From Cryobacterium suzukii (lineage in GTDB: Bacteria; Actinomycetota; Actinomycetes; Actinomycetales; Microbacteriaceae): DNA of 64,000 nt. Shown one piece after another: positions 52,126 to 63,949 of the stretch (its first letter is position 1; the number at the start of each line of letters is the position of its first letter). The notes under the pieces were generated by a model that worked only from the letters and a program-made list of their open reading frames with translations, was not told where the DNA came from and made no database searches. The stretch lies in assembly GCF_004403185.1 (NCBI RefSeq), contig NZ_SOHJ01000013.1:26244-90243 (forward strand), read 5' to 3'. A program made the translations under genes and the position numbers.

Positions 52126-53046
52126 TCAGGACTGCTGGTCGATCATGGCCCAGGCGGCGGGCAGGTCGTCCGGGGTCTTGATGGCGACGGTGGGAACGCC
52201 TTTGAGGGCGCGCTTTGCGAGACCGACGAGCGCGCCGGCAGGCGCGACCTCGATGATTCCGGTGACTCCCGCTGCGGCGAAAGCCTCCATGCACCTGTCC
52301 CACCGTACCGGCGATGACACCTGACCCACGAGCAGATCCACAAAGCGGATGCCCTCGGCGACCTGGCTGCCGTCACGATTGGTCCAGATGGGGAGGGTGG
52401 GGTTGGTGGGGGTGAGCGAGTCGGCGACCACGGTCATCCGTTCGACGGCCGGCTTCATATAACGCGTATGGAATGCGCCGGCGACCTGAAGGGGGATGAC
52501 TCTGGCCCGGTGCGGGGGAGCCTCGGCGAGTTCGGCGAGAGCGTCGAGTGCCCCGGCGACGACGATCTGACCACTGCCGTTAAAATTGGCGGGTTCGAGG
52601 CCGAGCTCGGCCACTCGGGTGAGCAGTTCGGTCTCGTCTGCACCGATCACGGCACTCATTCCGGTGGGAACGAGTGCGGCGGCTGCCTGCATTGCCAGGC
52701 CACGCTCGCGGACAAATCGCACGGCGTCGGCGGTTCTTAGGATGCCGGCGCCCGCGGCGGCAGTGAGCTCTCCGACCGAGTGCCCAGCGATCCCGGCAAT
52801 GCGGTCTCGGCGACCATCCGCGAGCAGCGCTTCAAGTGTGAGGATGCCCGCGGCCACGATGAGGGGCTGGGCAATCGCCGTGTCGCGGATGGTGTCGGCG
52901 TCGCTGACCGTGCCGTGGGTGACGAGGTCCAGGTCAGCGTCGTCGGAGATTTGCCGCAGGCCTTCTTTGAAGGCAGGCAGAGCCAACCACGGTTCGAGGA
53001 ATCCGGGAGTTTGGGAGCCCTGACCCGGGCAGACGACAACGATCAC
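52126..53046 (-). CDS. fabD: Malonyl CoA-ACP transacylase
   Basis: 306 residues. VVCPGQGSQTPGFLEPWLAL opens the fold, GHSVGELTAAAGAGI holds the catalytic Ser, and VAGAFHTRYM the catalytic His. It loads malonyl groups onto AcpP. It is the first gene of the cluster. The 135 bases upstream (53047-53181) are AT-richer than the surroundings and should hold the fab promoter and regulator site. Confidence 0.96.
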   Translation of the reverse strand: MIVVVCPGQGSQTPGFLEPWLALPAFKEGLRQISDDADLDLVTHGTVSDADTIRDTAIAQPLIVAAGILTLEALLADGRRDRIAGIAGHSVGELTAAAGAGILRTADAVRFVRERGLAMQAAAALVPTGMSAVIGADETELLTRVAELGLEPANFNGSGQIVVAGALDALAELAEAPPHRARVIPLQVAGAFHTRYMKPAVERMTVVADSLTPTNPTLPIWTNRDGSQVAEGIRFVDLLVGQVSSPVRWDRCMEAFAAAGVTGIIEVAPAGALVGLAKRALKGVPTVAIKTPDDLPAAWAMIDQQS

Positions 53047-53181
53047 TTAGCTAGTCTTCCAATCTGGTGACGCAAATGAATGTACAGATGACACTAAGTA
53101 TTTCGGGAACCTTTGTAGATTCCTGCAGGTGTATTCCTCGGGGAGAGATTTCGGTTTCTCAAATCGTGATCGATGGCGGGA

Positions 53182-54669
53182 TCATTCCCGGCTTTGGTGC
53201 GATTCAGAATGCGCCTCGCTGACCGACGGTTGGGTGTCCGCTGCGCCGCTCGCTCCACGCCCACTCCGGTAACGCCACAGGCCGACGCCCACGAGCAGTC
53301 CGGCCAGCAAGAGAGAGAGCCCGAGGGATTCCCTCGTTTCCGGGATGATCAACATGCCAACGAGCAGGGCGAGGATGCTGAGGATGGCGAACCAGGTGAG
53401 GTAAGGGAACAACCACATCTTGAGCGAGAGTGCCTTGGCGGCATCCGGTCCCATTCGGCGACGGAGGATCAACTGCGAGGCGGCAATCACGAGCCAGACG
53501 AATAGGGCGATAGCGCCGGAGGTGTTCACGAGGAACAGGAATACGGTGTCTGGGGCAACGTAGTTGAGACCGACAGTCACAAACCCGACGATGGTCGAGG
53601 CGAGCACGGCGCTGCGTGGCACCCCCCTGGCCGAGATCTGTGCCCAGGAGCGGGGAGCGTCGCCGCGCGTCGAGAGCGAAAACAACATTCGGCTGGCGGT
53701 ATAGAGACCAGAGTTGAGGCAGGACAGCACCGAGGTGAGCACAATCACGTCCATGATCGTGCCAGCACCGGGAATCCCATAGAGCTCGATGGCCGCCACA
53801 TAGGGACTCTTCGCCACGGAGGCGCTGTCCCAAGGCAGCAGGGTGACGACAATGGCGATCGAGCCGATGTAGAAGATCAGGATTCGCCACACGGTGGACC
53901 GCACGGCCTGCCGAACAGCGGCGACGGGGTTTTGCGACTCCCCGGCCGCGATTGTCGCGATCTCGGCGCCGAAGAAGGAGAAGACGACCACGAGCACGCC
54001 ACCGAGTACCGCTCCGGCACCGTTGGGGAAGAATCCACCGCGACCGGTCAGGTTGTCGAGACCGGGCGCAGCCACACCGGGCATGAAGCCGAGGATCGCC
54101 ACGATGCCAAGGACCAGGAAGACCACAATCGCCGCGACCTTGATCGAGGCGAACCAGAATTCAAATTCCCCAAACGATTTTACCGAGGCCACATTCGTGA
54201 GGGTGAGTAACACCATGAGCAGGAGAGCCCATACCCACTGATCAACCTCTGGCACCCAGCGATGCACGATCGCCGCGCCGGCGGTTGCCTCGATCCCGAG
54301 GACGATGATCCAAAACCAGGCATAGAGCCAGCCGATGCTGAACCCGGCCCAGCGGCCGAGAGCCCGATCGGCGTAGGCCGAGAACGAGCCGGTCTCCGGG
54401 CTCGCCGCCGCCATTTCGCCCAGCATGCGCATCACCAGAATGACGACGAGCCCCGCGGCCGCGTAGGCCACAAGAATTCCAGGGCCGGCCTGCTGGATCG
54501 CCGCTCCCGAACCCACGAACAGGCCGGCTCCGATAACTCCCGCGATCGCGATCATCGAGAGGTGGCGGGGTTTGAGACTGCGTGTCAGTTCGCGAGCCTG
54601 CGGAGCGACGTTGGCGGCTCCAGTCGGTGGCGGAGCATCCTCGATCGCGGATTTCGGGGATGGCTGCAT
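53182..54669 (-). CDS. APC-family amino acid permease
   Basis: 495 residues from ATG 54669 (TTGGAGCG upstream); longer frames add a non-conserved stretch. About 12 helices. RELTRSLKPRHLSMIAIAGV, GAGLFVGSGAAIQQAGPGIL and RMLGEMAAASPETGSFSAYA mark the AAT branch (GabP/AnsP/CycA-like) of proton-coupled amino acid importers. The specific amino acid is not clear. It stands between the FasR-like gene and fabD, which in streptomycetes are adjacent. A 6-bp inverted repeat (CGTCAC with GTGACG, 54789-54806) lies in its upstream region. Confidence 0.93.
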   Translation of the reverse strand: MQPSPKSAIEDAPPPTGAANVAPQARELTRSLKPRHLSMIAIAGVIGAGLFVGSGAAIQQAGPGILVAYAAAGLVVILVMRMLGEMAAASPETGSFSAYADRALGRWAGFSIGWLYAWFWIIVLGIEATAGAAIVHRWVPEVDQWVWALLLMVLLTLTNVASVKSFGEFEFWFASIKVAAIVVFLVLGIVAILGFMPGVAAPGLDNLTGRGGFFPNGAGAVLGGVLVVVFSFFGAEIATIAAGESQNPVAAVRQAVRSTVWRILIFYIGSIAIVVTLLPWDSASVAKSPYVAAIELYGIPGAGTIMDVIVLTSVLSCLNSGLYTASRMLFSLSTRGDAPRSWAQISARGVPRSAVLASTIVGFVTVGLNYVAPDTVFLFLVNTSGAIALFVWLVIAASQLILRRRMGPDAAKALSLKMWLFPYLTWFAILSILALLVGMLIIPETRESLGLSLLLAGLLVGVGLWRYRSGRGASGAADTQPSVSEAHSESHQSRE

Positions 54670-54854
54670 GACACGCTCCAAGTCTGAATACGGGCAACTC
54701 TGAACCCACGCGAGACGGCTGACGGCCATGGCAACGGCTGCTGTAGTAGCAACGACGCCCACCAAGTCGTTTCTCAGGTTGAGAGGAACGTCACGACGAC
54801 GTGACGACCGAATCAAACCCTATACCCCCGCACGTCATGAAATCGCGGGCTTCA

Positions 54855-56057
54855 TTAGCGGCGGCGGCTGGACCCATCGTGGTCGCTGATCGAACCGATG
54901 ATCAGCGCGGACTGCAGGATGAGCGCCTCGCGGGCTCCCGTGGCGTCGTAGCCGATGACTTCGGACACTCGTTTCAGGCGGTACCGCACGGTGTTGGGAT
55001 GCACGAAAAGTTCACGCGCGGTTGCCTCCAGGGAGCGGCCGTTATCGAGGTAGCACCACAGGGTGGTGAGCAGTTCGGTGGAATGGGCTTGCAGAGGCCG
55101 ATAGATGCGATGGATGAGCGTGGCACGTGCGAGTGGATCACCGGCCAGGGCCCGTTCAGGGAGCAGATCGTCGGCCTGCACCGGCCGTGGGGCGTTGCGC
55201 CACGAACGAGCGACGGCGAAACCAGCCAGCGCTGCCTTTGCACTCTTCGACGCGTCCACGAGGTTGGGTACCTCGTGGCCCAGCACCAAGTGTCCGGGGC
55301 CGAAGATCGGCTCCAACTGCATGGCGATCTCCATAAAGGTGAGGGCGGCGGCCGTGCCGACGTCTTCGCTATCTTCCGGGGCGGGACGCGCGCGACCGAT
55401 CACGAGCACGAGGCGATTTCCCTGCACGCCGATAAGCACGTCGGCGGCCATATGCCGGGCGGCCCGGCGCAACTGGTCGACGTCGAGCATCTGCGGCGTT
55501 GTGCCGACCAGAACGCAGACTTCACCGTGGCCGTGCCAGCCGAGAGCCGCAATCCGGCTGGGTAGCTCGTCGTCATATTCCCCACTGAGAATGGAGTCAA
55601 CGACGAGAGCTTCGAGCCTCGCGTCCCAGAGCCCCCGCGCCTCAGCTGCGCGCGCATAGACATCCGCTGCCCCAAAAGCAATCTCCCGCGAGTAGAGCAG
55701 GATCGCCTCGCGGAGGGTCTCACCGCCGTCCTTGACGCGTTCTTCGACGACTTCGACCGTCACTCGAATGAGCTGCAAAGTCTGCTGCAGGCTCACCGAG
55801 CGCAGGAGCTCGCGCGGGGCGGCACCGAAGACGTCCGCGGCGATCCACGGCGTTGACCGGGGGTCGTCGAACCACGAGATAAAACTCGTGATCCCAGCCT
55901 GAGCCACCAGTCCAACGGCGGACCGCCGTCCTGGCGGCATATCGCCATACCAGGACAGCGTGTCCTCGAGTCGCTTGAGCGTCTGGGTCGACAGCTCACC
56001 GGAGATGGTGCGCAGCCAATTGAGGGTCTGCTCTTTCGTCTTGGGCGCCGGTGCCAC
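54855..56057 (-). CDS. PucR/CdaR-family regulator, FasR-like
   Basis: 400 residues. The C-terminal helix-turn-helix reads SLEATARELFVHPNTVRYRL and KRVSEVIGYD, typical of the PucR family. The centre has a CdaR GGDEF-like region (GEVCVLVGTTPQMLDVDQLR, VLIGVQGNRLVLVIGRA). In Streptomyces coelicolor a regulator of this type, FasR, lies directly before fabD and activates fabDHPF; the close linkage here suggests the same job. It begins seven bases after aceE on the same strand reading (aceE ends at 56064), so the two may be co-transcribed. Confidence 0.85.
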   Translation of the reverse strand: MAPAPKTKEQTLNWLRTISGELSTQTLKRLEDTLSWYGDMPPGRRSAVGLVAQAGITSFISWFDDPRSTPWIAADVFGAAPRELLRSVSLQQTLQLIRVTVEVVEERVKDGGETLREAILLYSREIAFGAADVYARAAEARGLWDARLEALVVDSILSGEYDDELPSRIAALGWHGHGEVCVLVGTTPQMLDVDQLRRAARHMAADVLIGVQGNRLVLVIGRARPAPEDSEDVGTAAALTFMEIAMQLEPIFGPGHLVLGHEVPNLVDASKSAKAALAGFAVARSWRNAPRPVQADDLLPERALAGDPLARATLIHRIYRPLQAHSTELLTTLWCYLDNGRSLEATARELFVHPNTVRYRLKRVSEVIGYDATGAREALILQSALIIGSISDHDGSSRRR

Positions 56058-56063
56058 GGTTTC

Positions 56064-58790
<2,727 letters not shown>

Positions 58791-59082
58791 AGTCGACCTC
58801 TCTTGGGGCTTAGGCAGCGATGGGGTTTATGCAAGCGATGGTGCTCCGTGGGGGCATTTTTTCGCCACTACAAGGGCACGTGCTGAAAATGAGCAGGTTG
58901 GATTGCAACCAGCGGCACCACGTAAGCCTACAGATCTTTATCCGTCGCCCGCGTGAGGAGGTTTCACCGGCCAAGATGCACTAGGCCTGATTCCCGCGGT
59001 CTGTGAATCCATGCACGTTGCCGGGCTAGAGTGTGACACCGGCCAATCCGTGCGTCTACGACGCACCAGGAAAGGAGCATTC

Positions 59083-59553
59083 ATGGCTCTTCAGAACGAC
59101 ACCCAGGCACCTGATTTCAAGCTCATCAACCAGTTCGGTGAGAGCGTGCAGCTGAGTCAGTACCGAGGAATGAAATCGGTAGCACTCGTCTTCTTTCCGC
59201 TGGCATTCTCCGGAATCTGCAGCGGAGAGCTGTGTGAGCTGCGCGACAACCTCGCTCTGTTCGACGATGGCAGCGTTGAACTGATTGGCATTTCGGTCGA
59301 CTCCCGACACGCCCTGCGCGCCTTTGGGGAGCAGGAGAAATACACCTTCGACCTGGTCGCGGATTTCTGGCCCCACGGCGCGGTAGCCAAGGAATATGGC
59401 GTCTTTCTCGAGGACAAGGGCTTCGCCAATCGAGCGACTTTCCTGATCGACCCGAGCGGCATTATCCGTTCCAGCTTCATCACGGCGCCGGGCGAGGCGC
59501 GGTCGATCGAGTCTTATCGGGCCGCGCTCGAGCAGCTCGCACCGGTTCTCTGA
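59083..59553 (+). CDS. AhpE-type peroxiredoxin with an added cysteine
   Basis: 156 residues from ATG 59083 (AGGAG upstream). VFFPLAFSGICSGELCELRD places the peroxidatic Cys at 46, as in AhpE of mycobacteria. A second Cys at 51 lies on the same helix, where AhpE has none. The fold end NRATFLIDPSGIIRSSF is intact. The enzyme reduces peroxides in the cytoplasm. Cys51 is close enough to suggest an intramolecular disulfide, but a structural role is also possible. Confidence 0.92.
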   Translation: MALQNDTQAPDFKLINQFGESVQLSQYRGMKSVALVFFPLAFSGICSGELCELRDNLALFDDGSVELIGISVDSRHALRAFGEQEKYTFDLVADFWPHGAVAKEYGVFLEDKGFANRATFLIDPSGIIRSSFITAPGEARSIESYRAALEQLAPVL

Positions 59554-59625
59554 ACCCGTCGGGTCGACAATCGCGTAGCGACTCTGACCTATACTGAACA
59601 GACCCGCGACTAATAGTCGTCGTCG

Positions 59626-59698
59626 GGGCCTTTAGCTCAGTTGGTAGAGCGCCACGTTTACACCGTGGATGTCATCGGTTCGAGCCCGGTAGGGCCCA
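59626..59698 (+). tRNA. tRNA-Val (anticodon UAC)
   Basis: The cloverleaf is complete: acceptor GGGCCTT with AGGGCCC, D stem GCTC/GAGC, anticodon stem CCACG/CGTGG around TTTACAC (anticodon UAC), and T arm ATCGG/CCGGT with TTCGAGC. CCA is not encoded. Confidence 0.97.
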
Positions 59699-59844
59699 CA
59701 CAATACGGTTGATCGGGACGTCTGATCAGTTAAATGTGCGGCAAGCAGGGTGAAACGCGTTCGTTTCACCCGAAGTGACGTGATCGTGAGGTCGTATGAC
59801 AGAACGATGCGTTGGGGCTCCTGGCCCACACCGGTCAGGGCACG

Positions 59845-60546
59845 ATGACTGACCGCGGTCAGTTCGGCGGGGCCATTGAGGCCTTGAGCGCTGCCTACGA
59901 ACGGCAGACCAGCATGTGCCATCCGTTCGTCCACGCCTTGCCGATTGACGCTGCGAGCGTCTGCACGCTGGGCGAACCATTCGGGTCGGAAACTGTGTGC
60001 GCGAGCAACTCGGTGGCCGCAACCTTTGACGAGTTGCAGTTCGACCTGGGGGAAGGACCGTCCTGGGACGCCATGACCACAAGGCGTCCCGTGCTCATCG
60101 ATGATCTTCACTCCGTGCGGCACTCGCCGTGGCCAGCGCTTCTGAAAGCAACACGAAACATCGACGTACGGTCCGTCTACGCGTTCCCCCTAACCATGGG
60201 ATCGCTCGATATTGGGGCCGTGTCGCTGTTCTCACACGGCCAAGGCACACTGACGTCCGGCCAGGTCGCTGACGCGGAGGTACTCGCCCAAATTGCGGCT
60301 AGCCAGGTTTTGCGCCGGTCACTCGCGTCGCGAACATTAAAGACAAATCTGGAAGATAATGAAGGATATTCGAGGCGTGTCGTACACCAAGCGACCGGAA
60401 TGGTTCTGGCCCAGCTCGATCTTTCCGCGGCCGATGCGCTTCTGATTATTCACGGCCACGCCTTCTCTCACGGACGAACTGTGCGGGAAGTAGCTGCGGA
60501 TGTAGTGACACGACAGCTGGATTTTTCGTCGATGGTCGAGTCTTAG
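59845..60546 (+). CDS. GAF-ANTAR transcription antiterminator-type regulator (first of pair)
   Basis: 233 residues from ATG 59845. A GAF domain spans about 20-165 (ASVCTLGEPFGSETVCASNS, FDLGEGPSWDAMTTRRPVLI). The C-terminal ANTAR domain (RRVVHQATGMVLAQLDLSAA) follows, ending GRTVREVAADVV. ANTAR domains bind RNA and prevent terminator formation; GAF domains sense small molecules or redox state. A second protein of the same build follows nine bases later. Confidence 0.9.
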   Translation: MTDRGQFGGAIEALSAAYERQTSMCHPFVHALPIDAASVCTLGEPFGSETVCASNSVAATFDELQFDLGEGPSWDAMTTRRPVLIDDLHSVRHSPWPALLKATRNIDVRSVYAFPLTMGSLDIGAVSLFSHGQGTLTSGQVADAEVLAQIAASQVLRRSLASRTLKTNLEDNEGYSRRVVHQATGMVLAQLDLSAADALLIIHGHAFSHGRTVREVAADVVTRQLDFSSMVES

Positions 60547-60555
60547 GATGGAATT

Positions 60556-61269
60556 ATGGTGACAAAAACCCGGGAAGGTCAACTCGTTGAGACCTTCGTT
60601 ACCCTGGCCGATACTCTCGTCGCCGACTACGATGTTGTCGACCTGCTGCACACGTTGGTCGAGAAATGCGCAGCCCTCCTCGAGGCATCCGCTGCCGGTA
60701 TCATCCTGTCAGCTGGGGACGGGGCGCTTGAGGTAGTCGCTTCGACCAACGAGCGCAGCCGCCTGGTCGAGATCCTGCAGCTGAGGGCTGGCAGCGGGCC
60801 CTGCGTGGAGAGCTTCACGACGGGCCGCGCTGTGGCCATTGCTGATATCGAACTCACCGGCGACAAATGGCCGAAGTTTCGTTCGGGTGCCCTCGCCCAG
60901 GGCTTCGCGTCGATGCATGCCGTTCCCCTGCGACTTCGGGACACGACCATCGGCTCCCTCAACCTGTTCTGGGATCGCACCGGCGGGTTGAGTACGGGGG
61001 ACACCAACACGGTTCAGGCACTGGCGGATGTCGCCACCATCGGCATCCTGCAAGAGCGGGCAATTCGGGAGAGCGATATTGTTCGCCAGCAGCTGCAGCA
61101 CGCGCTGAGCAGTCGAGTGCTGATCGAACAGGCCAAGGGCGTGGTCGCCTATACCCACGGCGTGCACATGGGCGATGCGTTTGACAAGATCCGCGAATAT
61201 GCGCGCAACAACGGTCTTCCCCTCGCGGACGTCGCCGAGCGGATCGTGAATCGCGCGCTCACCCTGTAG
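60556..61269 (+). CDS. GAF-ANTAR transcription antiterminator-type regulator (second of pair)
   Basis: 237 residues. The GAF domain (about 20-165) reads CAALLEASAAGIILSAGDGA and LRAGSGPCVESFTTGRAVAI; the ANTAR domain reads SRVLIEQAKGVVAYTHGVHM and GDAFDKIREYARNNGLPL. The pair is one transcript, likely with the upstream gene. Sequence identity between the two is limited, so they are old duplicates or independently recruited, perhaps forming heterodimers. Confidence 0.92.
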   Translation: MVTKTREGQLVETFVTLADTLVADYDVVDLLHTLVEKCAALLEASAAGIILSAGDGALEVVASTNERSRLVEILQLRAGSGPCVESFTTGRAVAIADIELTGDKWPKFRSGALAQGFASMHAVPLRLRDTTIGSLNLFWDRTGGLSTGDTNTVQALADVATIGILQERAIRESDIVRQQLQHALSSRVLIEQAKGVVAYTHGVHMGDAFDKIREYARNNGLPLADVAERIVNRALTL

Positions 61270-61414
61270 CTCTGCGCGGTTCAGTCGGATCAATCCCTCA
61301 AATATGCGAGATAGCCGAGTTTCATCGCGTTAGGGGTAGACCGGGCCTATACTGCTAAAGCGGCCCTGGACCCTGGACGCACGTGAGTTTTCCGTGAGCT
61401 TTCGAGGGGCGATC

Positions 61415-61750
61415 ATGAAACGCATATTTCACCCGGGCGGTTCAGTTATAACCGGCAGCGATCTCGCTGATGCCGTACTTCTCTACGCCGAGGCGCTGTG
61501 CAACCGCCGTCAGGTCGATGTCGTCGATATCCCGGTGATGGGAGACGACGGGCACCTGCTGCGTGCCCAGTTCCTGATCGGTTCGGCGAGCCAGCTGGTG
61601 AGCGTGACGGCCGACAGCCTCGAACCGGAGTTGATTGAACCGGAGACCACCGATTTTCTGCACCGCAAGGCTCAAACCGGCGCCATGATTCCCGCATCCT
61701 GGACGCGCGAGGAATCGGCCGCAGCGCAGTTCGACGACTTCGACTACTGA
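61415..61750 (+). CDS. Small acidic protein of unknown function
   Basis: 111 residues from ATG 61415 behind CGAGGGGCG; GTG 61394 would add seven residues. VLLYAEALCNRRQVDVVDIP and QFLIGSASQLVSVTADSLEP give mixed alpha/beta predictions; the tail is acidic. The family is not recognised. It follows the ANTAR pair on the same strand but with its own upstream region. Confidence 0.6.
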   Translation: MKRIFHPGGSVITGSDLADAVLLYAEALCNRRQVDVVDIPVMGDDGHLLRAQFLIGSASQLVSVTADSLEPELIEPETTDFLHRKAQTGAMIPASWTREESAAAQFDDFDY

Positions 61751-61833
61751 CGTCCCTTTTTGCCGGGCACGGAGCATCGAGTTGCCCCGTGTCCGGCGAA
61801 GCCTCAGCGCTGGTCTCCCGGTAGGCTGAACGA

Positions 61834-62652
61834 GTGCCATTCTCGCTCGCCGACATTACCCGCGTTGCCCATGCTCTGTGGCCCCTCGACGGTGCCGAGG
61901 GCTGGGACGCACCGGGCCTGGTCAGCGGAGATCCGAACCGGCCGATTCGCAGCATTCACTTGGCCGTCGATGCCGTCTCCGACACCGTCGACGAGGCCAT
62001 CGAGGCCGGCGCTGACCTGCTGCTGACGCACCATCCGTTGCTGCTGCGCGGTGTCACGAGTGTGGCCGAAGACGGCTACAAGGGTGCTCTGCTTAGTCGC
62101 CTGATTCGCGCAGACTGCGCGCTGCTCGCCGCACACACCAACGCCGACGTCGTCGCTGACGGAGTGTCCGACGTGATCGCCACCCGGCTGGGACTGATCG
62201 ACGTCCTGCCCATCACGGAAAGTTCCGCTCCGGGCACCGGCATCGGGCGGTACGGCCGTTTGACGGCGCCGACGACGCTGGGACACCTCGCTCACACACT
62301 CCTGGAACTTCTGCCGGCCACGGCATCGGGCGTGCGGGTTGCTGGGGATTATTCCGCGCCGATCAGCACGGTTGCGCTCTGTGGCGGCGCCGGTGATTCC
62401 CTGCTACGGAATCCCCGGGTGCTGGCAGCGGATGTTTATATCACCTCCGACCTGCGCCACCACCCGGCGCAGGAAGCACGCGAGCAGGCGCTCTGCGGCG
62501 GCGGACCGGCCCTTGTGGACGTCGCCCACTGGGCCAGCGAGTGGCTCTGGCTGGAACCGGCCGCCGAACAGCTGCGCGAGGCCTTGCCGGGAGTGTCCAT
62601 ATCGGTAAGCGAACTCAACACCGACCCGTGGGATTTTGCCGTCGTGCACTAA
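61834..62652 (+). CDS. Nif3-like dinuclear metal-centre hydrolase
   Basis: 272 residues from GTG 61834. FSLADITRVAHALWPLDGAE, TLLTHHPLLLRG-type motif (DLLLTHHPLLLRG) and DVAHWASEWLWL supply the metal ligands of the Nif3/YbgI (DUF34) family. It probably hydrolyses a GTP-cyclohydrolase-like or other phosphorylated substrate; the role is still uncertain. It is followed by a zinc-ribbon gene, a conserved pair in actinobacteria. Confidence 0.93.
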   Translation: MPFSLADITRVAHALWPLDGAEGWDAPGLVSGDPNRPIRSIHLAVDAVSDTVDEAIEAGADLLLTHHPLLLRGVTSVAEDGYKGALLSRLIRADCALLAAHTNADVVADGVSDVIATRLGLIDVLPITESSAPGTGIGRYGRLTAPTTLGHLAHTLLELLPATASGVRVAGDYSAPISTVALCGGAGDSLLRNPRVLAADVYITSDLRHHPAQEAREQALCGGGPALVDVAHWASEWLWLEPAAEQLREALPGVSISVSELNTDPWDFAVVH

Positions 62653-62712
62653 TCTCCGAGTCACCCTATTTTTTCGAACCACATCTCATTTCCAGCGTTA
62701 GGTCAGGACATC

Positions 62713-63450
62713 GTGAAGGCATCACCACTCCAGCAGAAGGAGCTTCTGCGGCTTCAAGCCCTGGACATTAAGGTTCTTCAGCTCAGCCACCAGTCAAAGT
62801 CGCTCCCGGCGCACGCCGAGCTGGCCGAGCTCAATCGTGAAGCGGAAGCCAGCCGCATGAAGCTGCTCGGCCGGTCGGGCGAGCTCGACGACGTGCGCAC
62901 CGAACTGGGACGTATCGAGAGCGACGTCGAGGTCGTAGAAAAGCGCATCGCGCGCGATACCGACCGCCTGCAGCACACCTCGTCGATCAAGGACATTCAG
63001 GCCCTCGACTCCGAGATCGCCTCGCTCAAGAAGCGCCTGTTCGATCTCGAGGAGATTGAGATTGCCGTTCTGGAACGCCAGGAGGAGCACGAAGCGGCCG
63101 TCGCCGTGGTGGCGCAGGAACGTGACGCCATCGCCGCACGGGCCAGCGCGACGGAATCAGCGCGCGATGAGGCGCTGGTTGACCTCACCCGTCAGCTCGG
63201 CGAACTCACCCGCGACCGTACCACCATAGCCGCCACCATCCCTGATGACCTCGCGGCGCTGTACGAGCGCCTGCGTGTCTCCGGCCACGGCAACGCTGCA
63301 GCGTTGCTGCGCGCCCGTACCTGCAGCGGCTGCACGATGACCCTGACGGGGAGCGACCTCGCCGACGTCCGCCAGGCGCCCGCTGACGAGGTCATCTTCT
63401 GCCCCGACTGTGGTGCCGTGCTGGTGCGCACCGAAGAGTCCGGAATCTAG
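62713..63450 (+). CDS. Coiled-coil protein with C-terminal C4 zinc ribbon
   Basis: 245 residues from GTG 62713. Residues about 10-190 form a long, heptad-rich coiled coil (AELNREAEASRMKLLGRSGE and similar). The end carries a C4 zinc ribbon (CSGC ... CPDCG) typical of the actinobacterial protein between the Nif3-like gene and rnpB. It may act as a scaffold in tRNA or nucleotide metabolism (the pair with Nif3 is conserved); the exact role is unknown. Confidence 0.93.
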   Translation: MKASPLQQKELLRLQALDIKVLQLSHQSKSLPAHAELAELNREAEASRMKLLGRSGELDDVRTELGRIESDVEVVEKRIARDTDRLQHTSSIKDIQALDSEIASLKKRLFDLEEIEIAVLERQEEHEAAVAVVAQERDAIAARASATESARDEALVDLTRQLGELTRDRTTIAATIPDDLAALYERLRVSGHGNAAALLRARTCSGCTMTLTGSDLADVRQAPADEVIFCPDCGAVLVRTEESGI

Positions 63451-63498
63451 TAACGGTTCGCGACGGTCCGCTTGCCCGGTAGACTCGATTCTCGGAAT

Positions 63499-63873
63499 GG
63501 GTCGGCAAGACGGTCGCGTCATGCGCAAGATTTTCGAATCAAGCGGATGCCGAGGAACGTCCGGGCTCCACAGAGCAGGATGGTGGGTAACACCCACCCG
63601 GGGTAACCCGCGAGACAGTGCCACAGAAAGTAGACCGCCACCAGCGCGAGCTGGCGGTAAGGGTGAAACGGTGGTGTAAGAGACCACCAGAGGCCAGGGT
63701 GACCTGGTCGGCTCGGTAAACCTCGTCCGGAGCAAGGTCAGACAGAAAGCGCTAAGGCTGCTCGCCAAGCTTTCGGGTAGACCGCTAGAGGGCTGCGGCA
63801 ACGTAGTCACGAGATAGATGGCCGTCGACGGTGTGTGAACACCTGGACAGAACCCGGCGTACTAGCCGGCCCA
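63499..63873 (+). ncRNA. rnpB: RNase P RNA, class A
   Basis: The bacterial type A core is unmistakable: the universally conserved segments GAGGAACGTCCGGGCTCCAC, ACAGAGCAGGATGGTG, GGTGAAACGGTGGTGTAAGA and CTCGGTAAACC are present in order. The closing helix P1 pairs GGGTCGGC (63499-63506) with GCCGGCCC (63865-63872). It processes the 5' ends of tRNA precursors with the RnpA protein. The ends are set from P1 and may be off by a few bases. Confidence 0.97.
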
Positions 63874-63903
63874 TTCCCCCCCCCTGTGCCGACGGACCGC
63901 CGT

Positions 63904-63935
63904 CCCACCCGGCGCGGCGCGCACGCACGGGTGGG
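63904..63935. terminator. Terminator-like hairpin after rnpB
   Basis: CCCACCCG (63904-63911) pairs with CGGGTGGG (63928-63935) with a GC-rich loop; TATT follows. It separates rnpB from the convergent gene at the window end and can serve both. Confidence 0.7.
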
Positions 63936-63949
63936 GTATTGCTGTCGGA

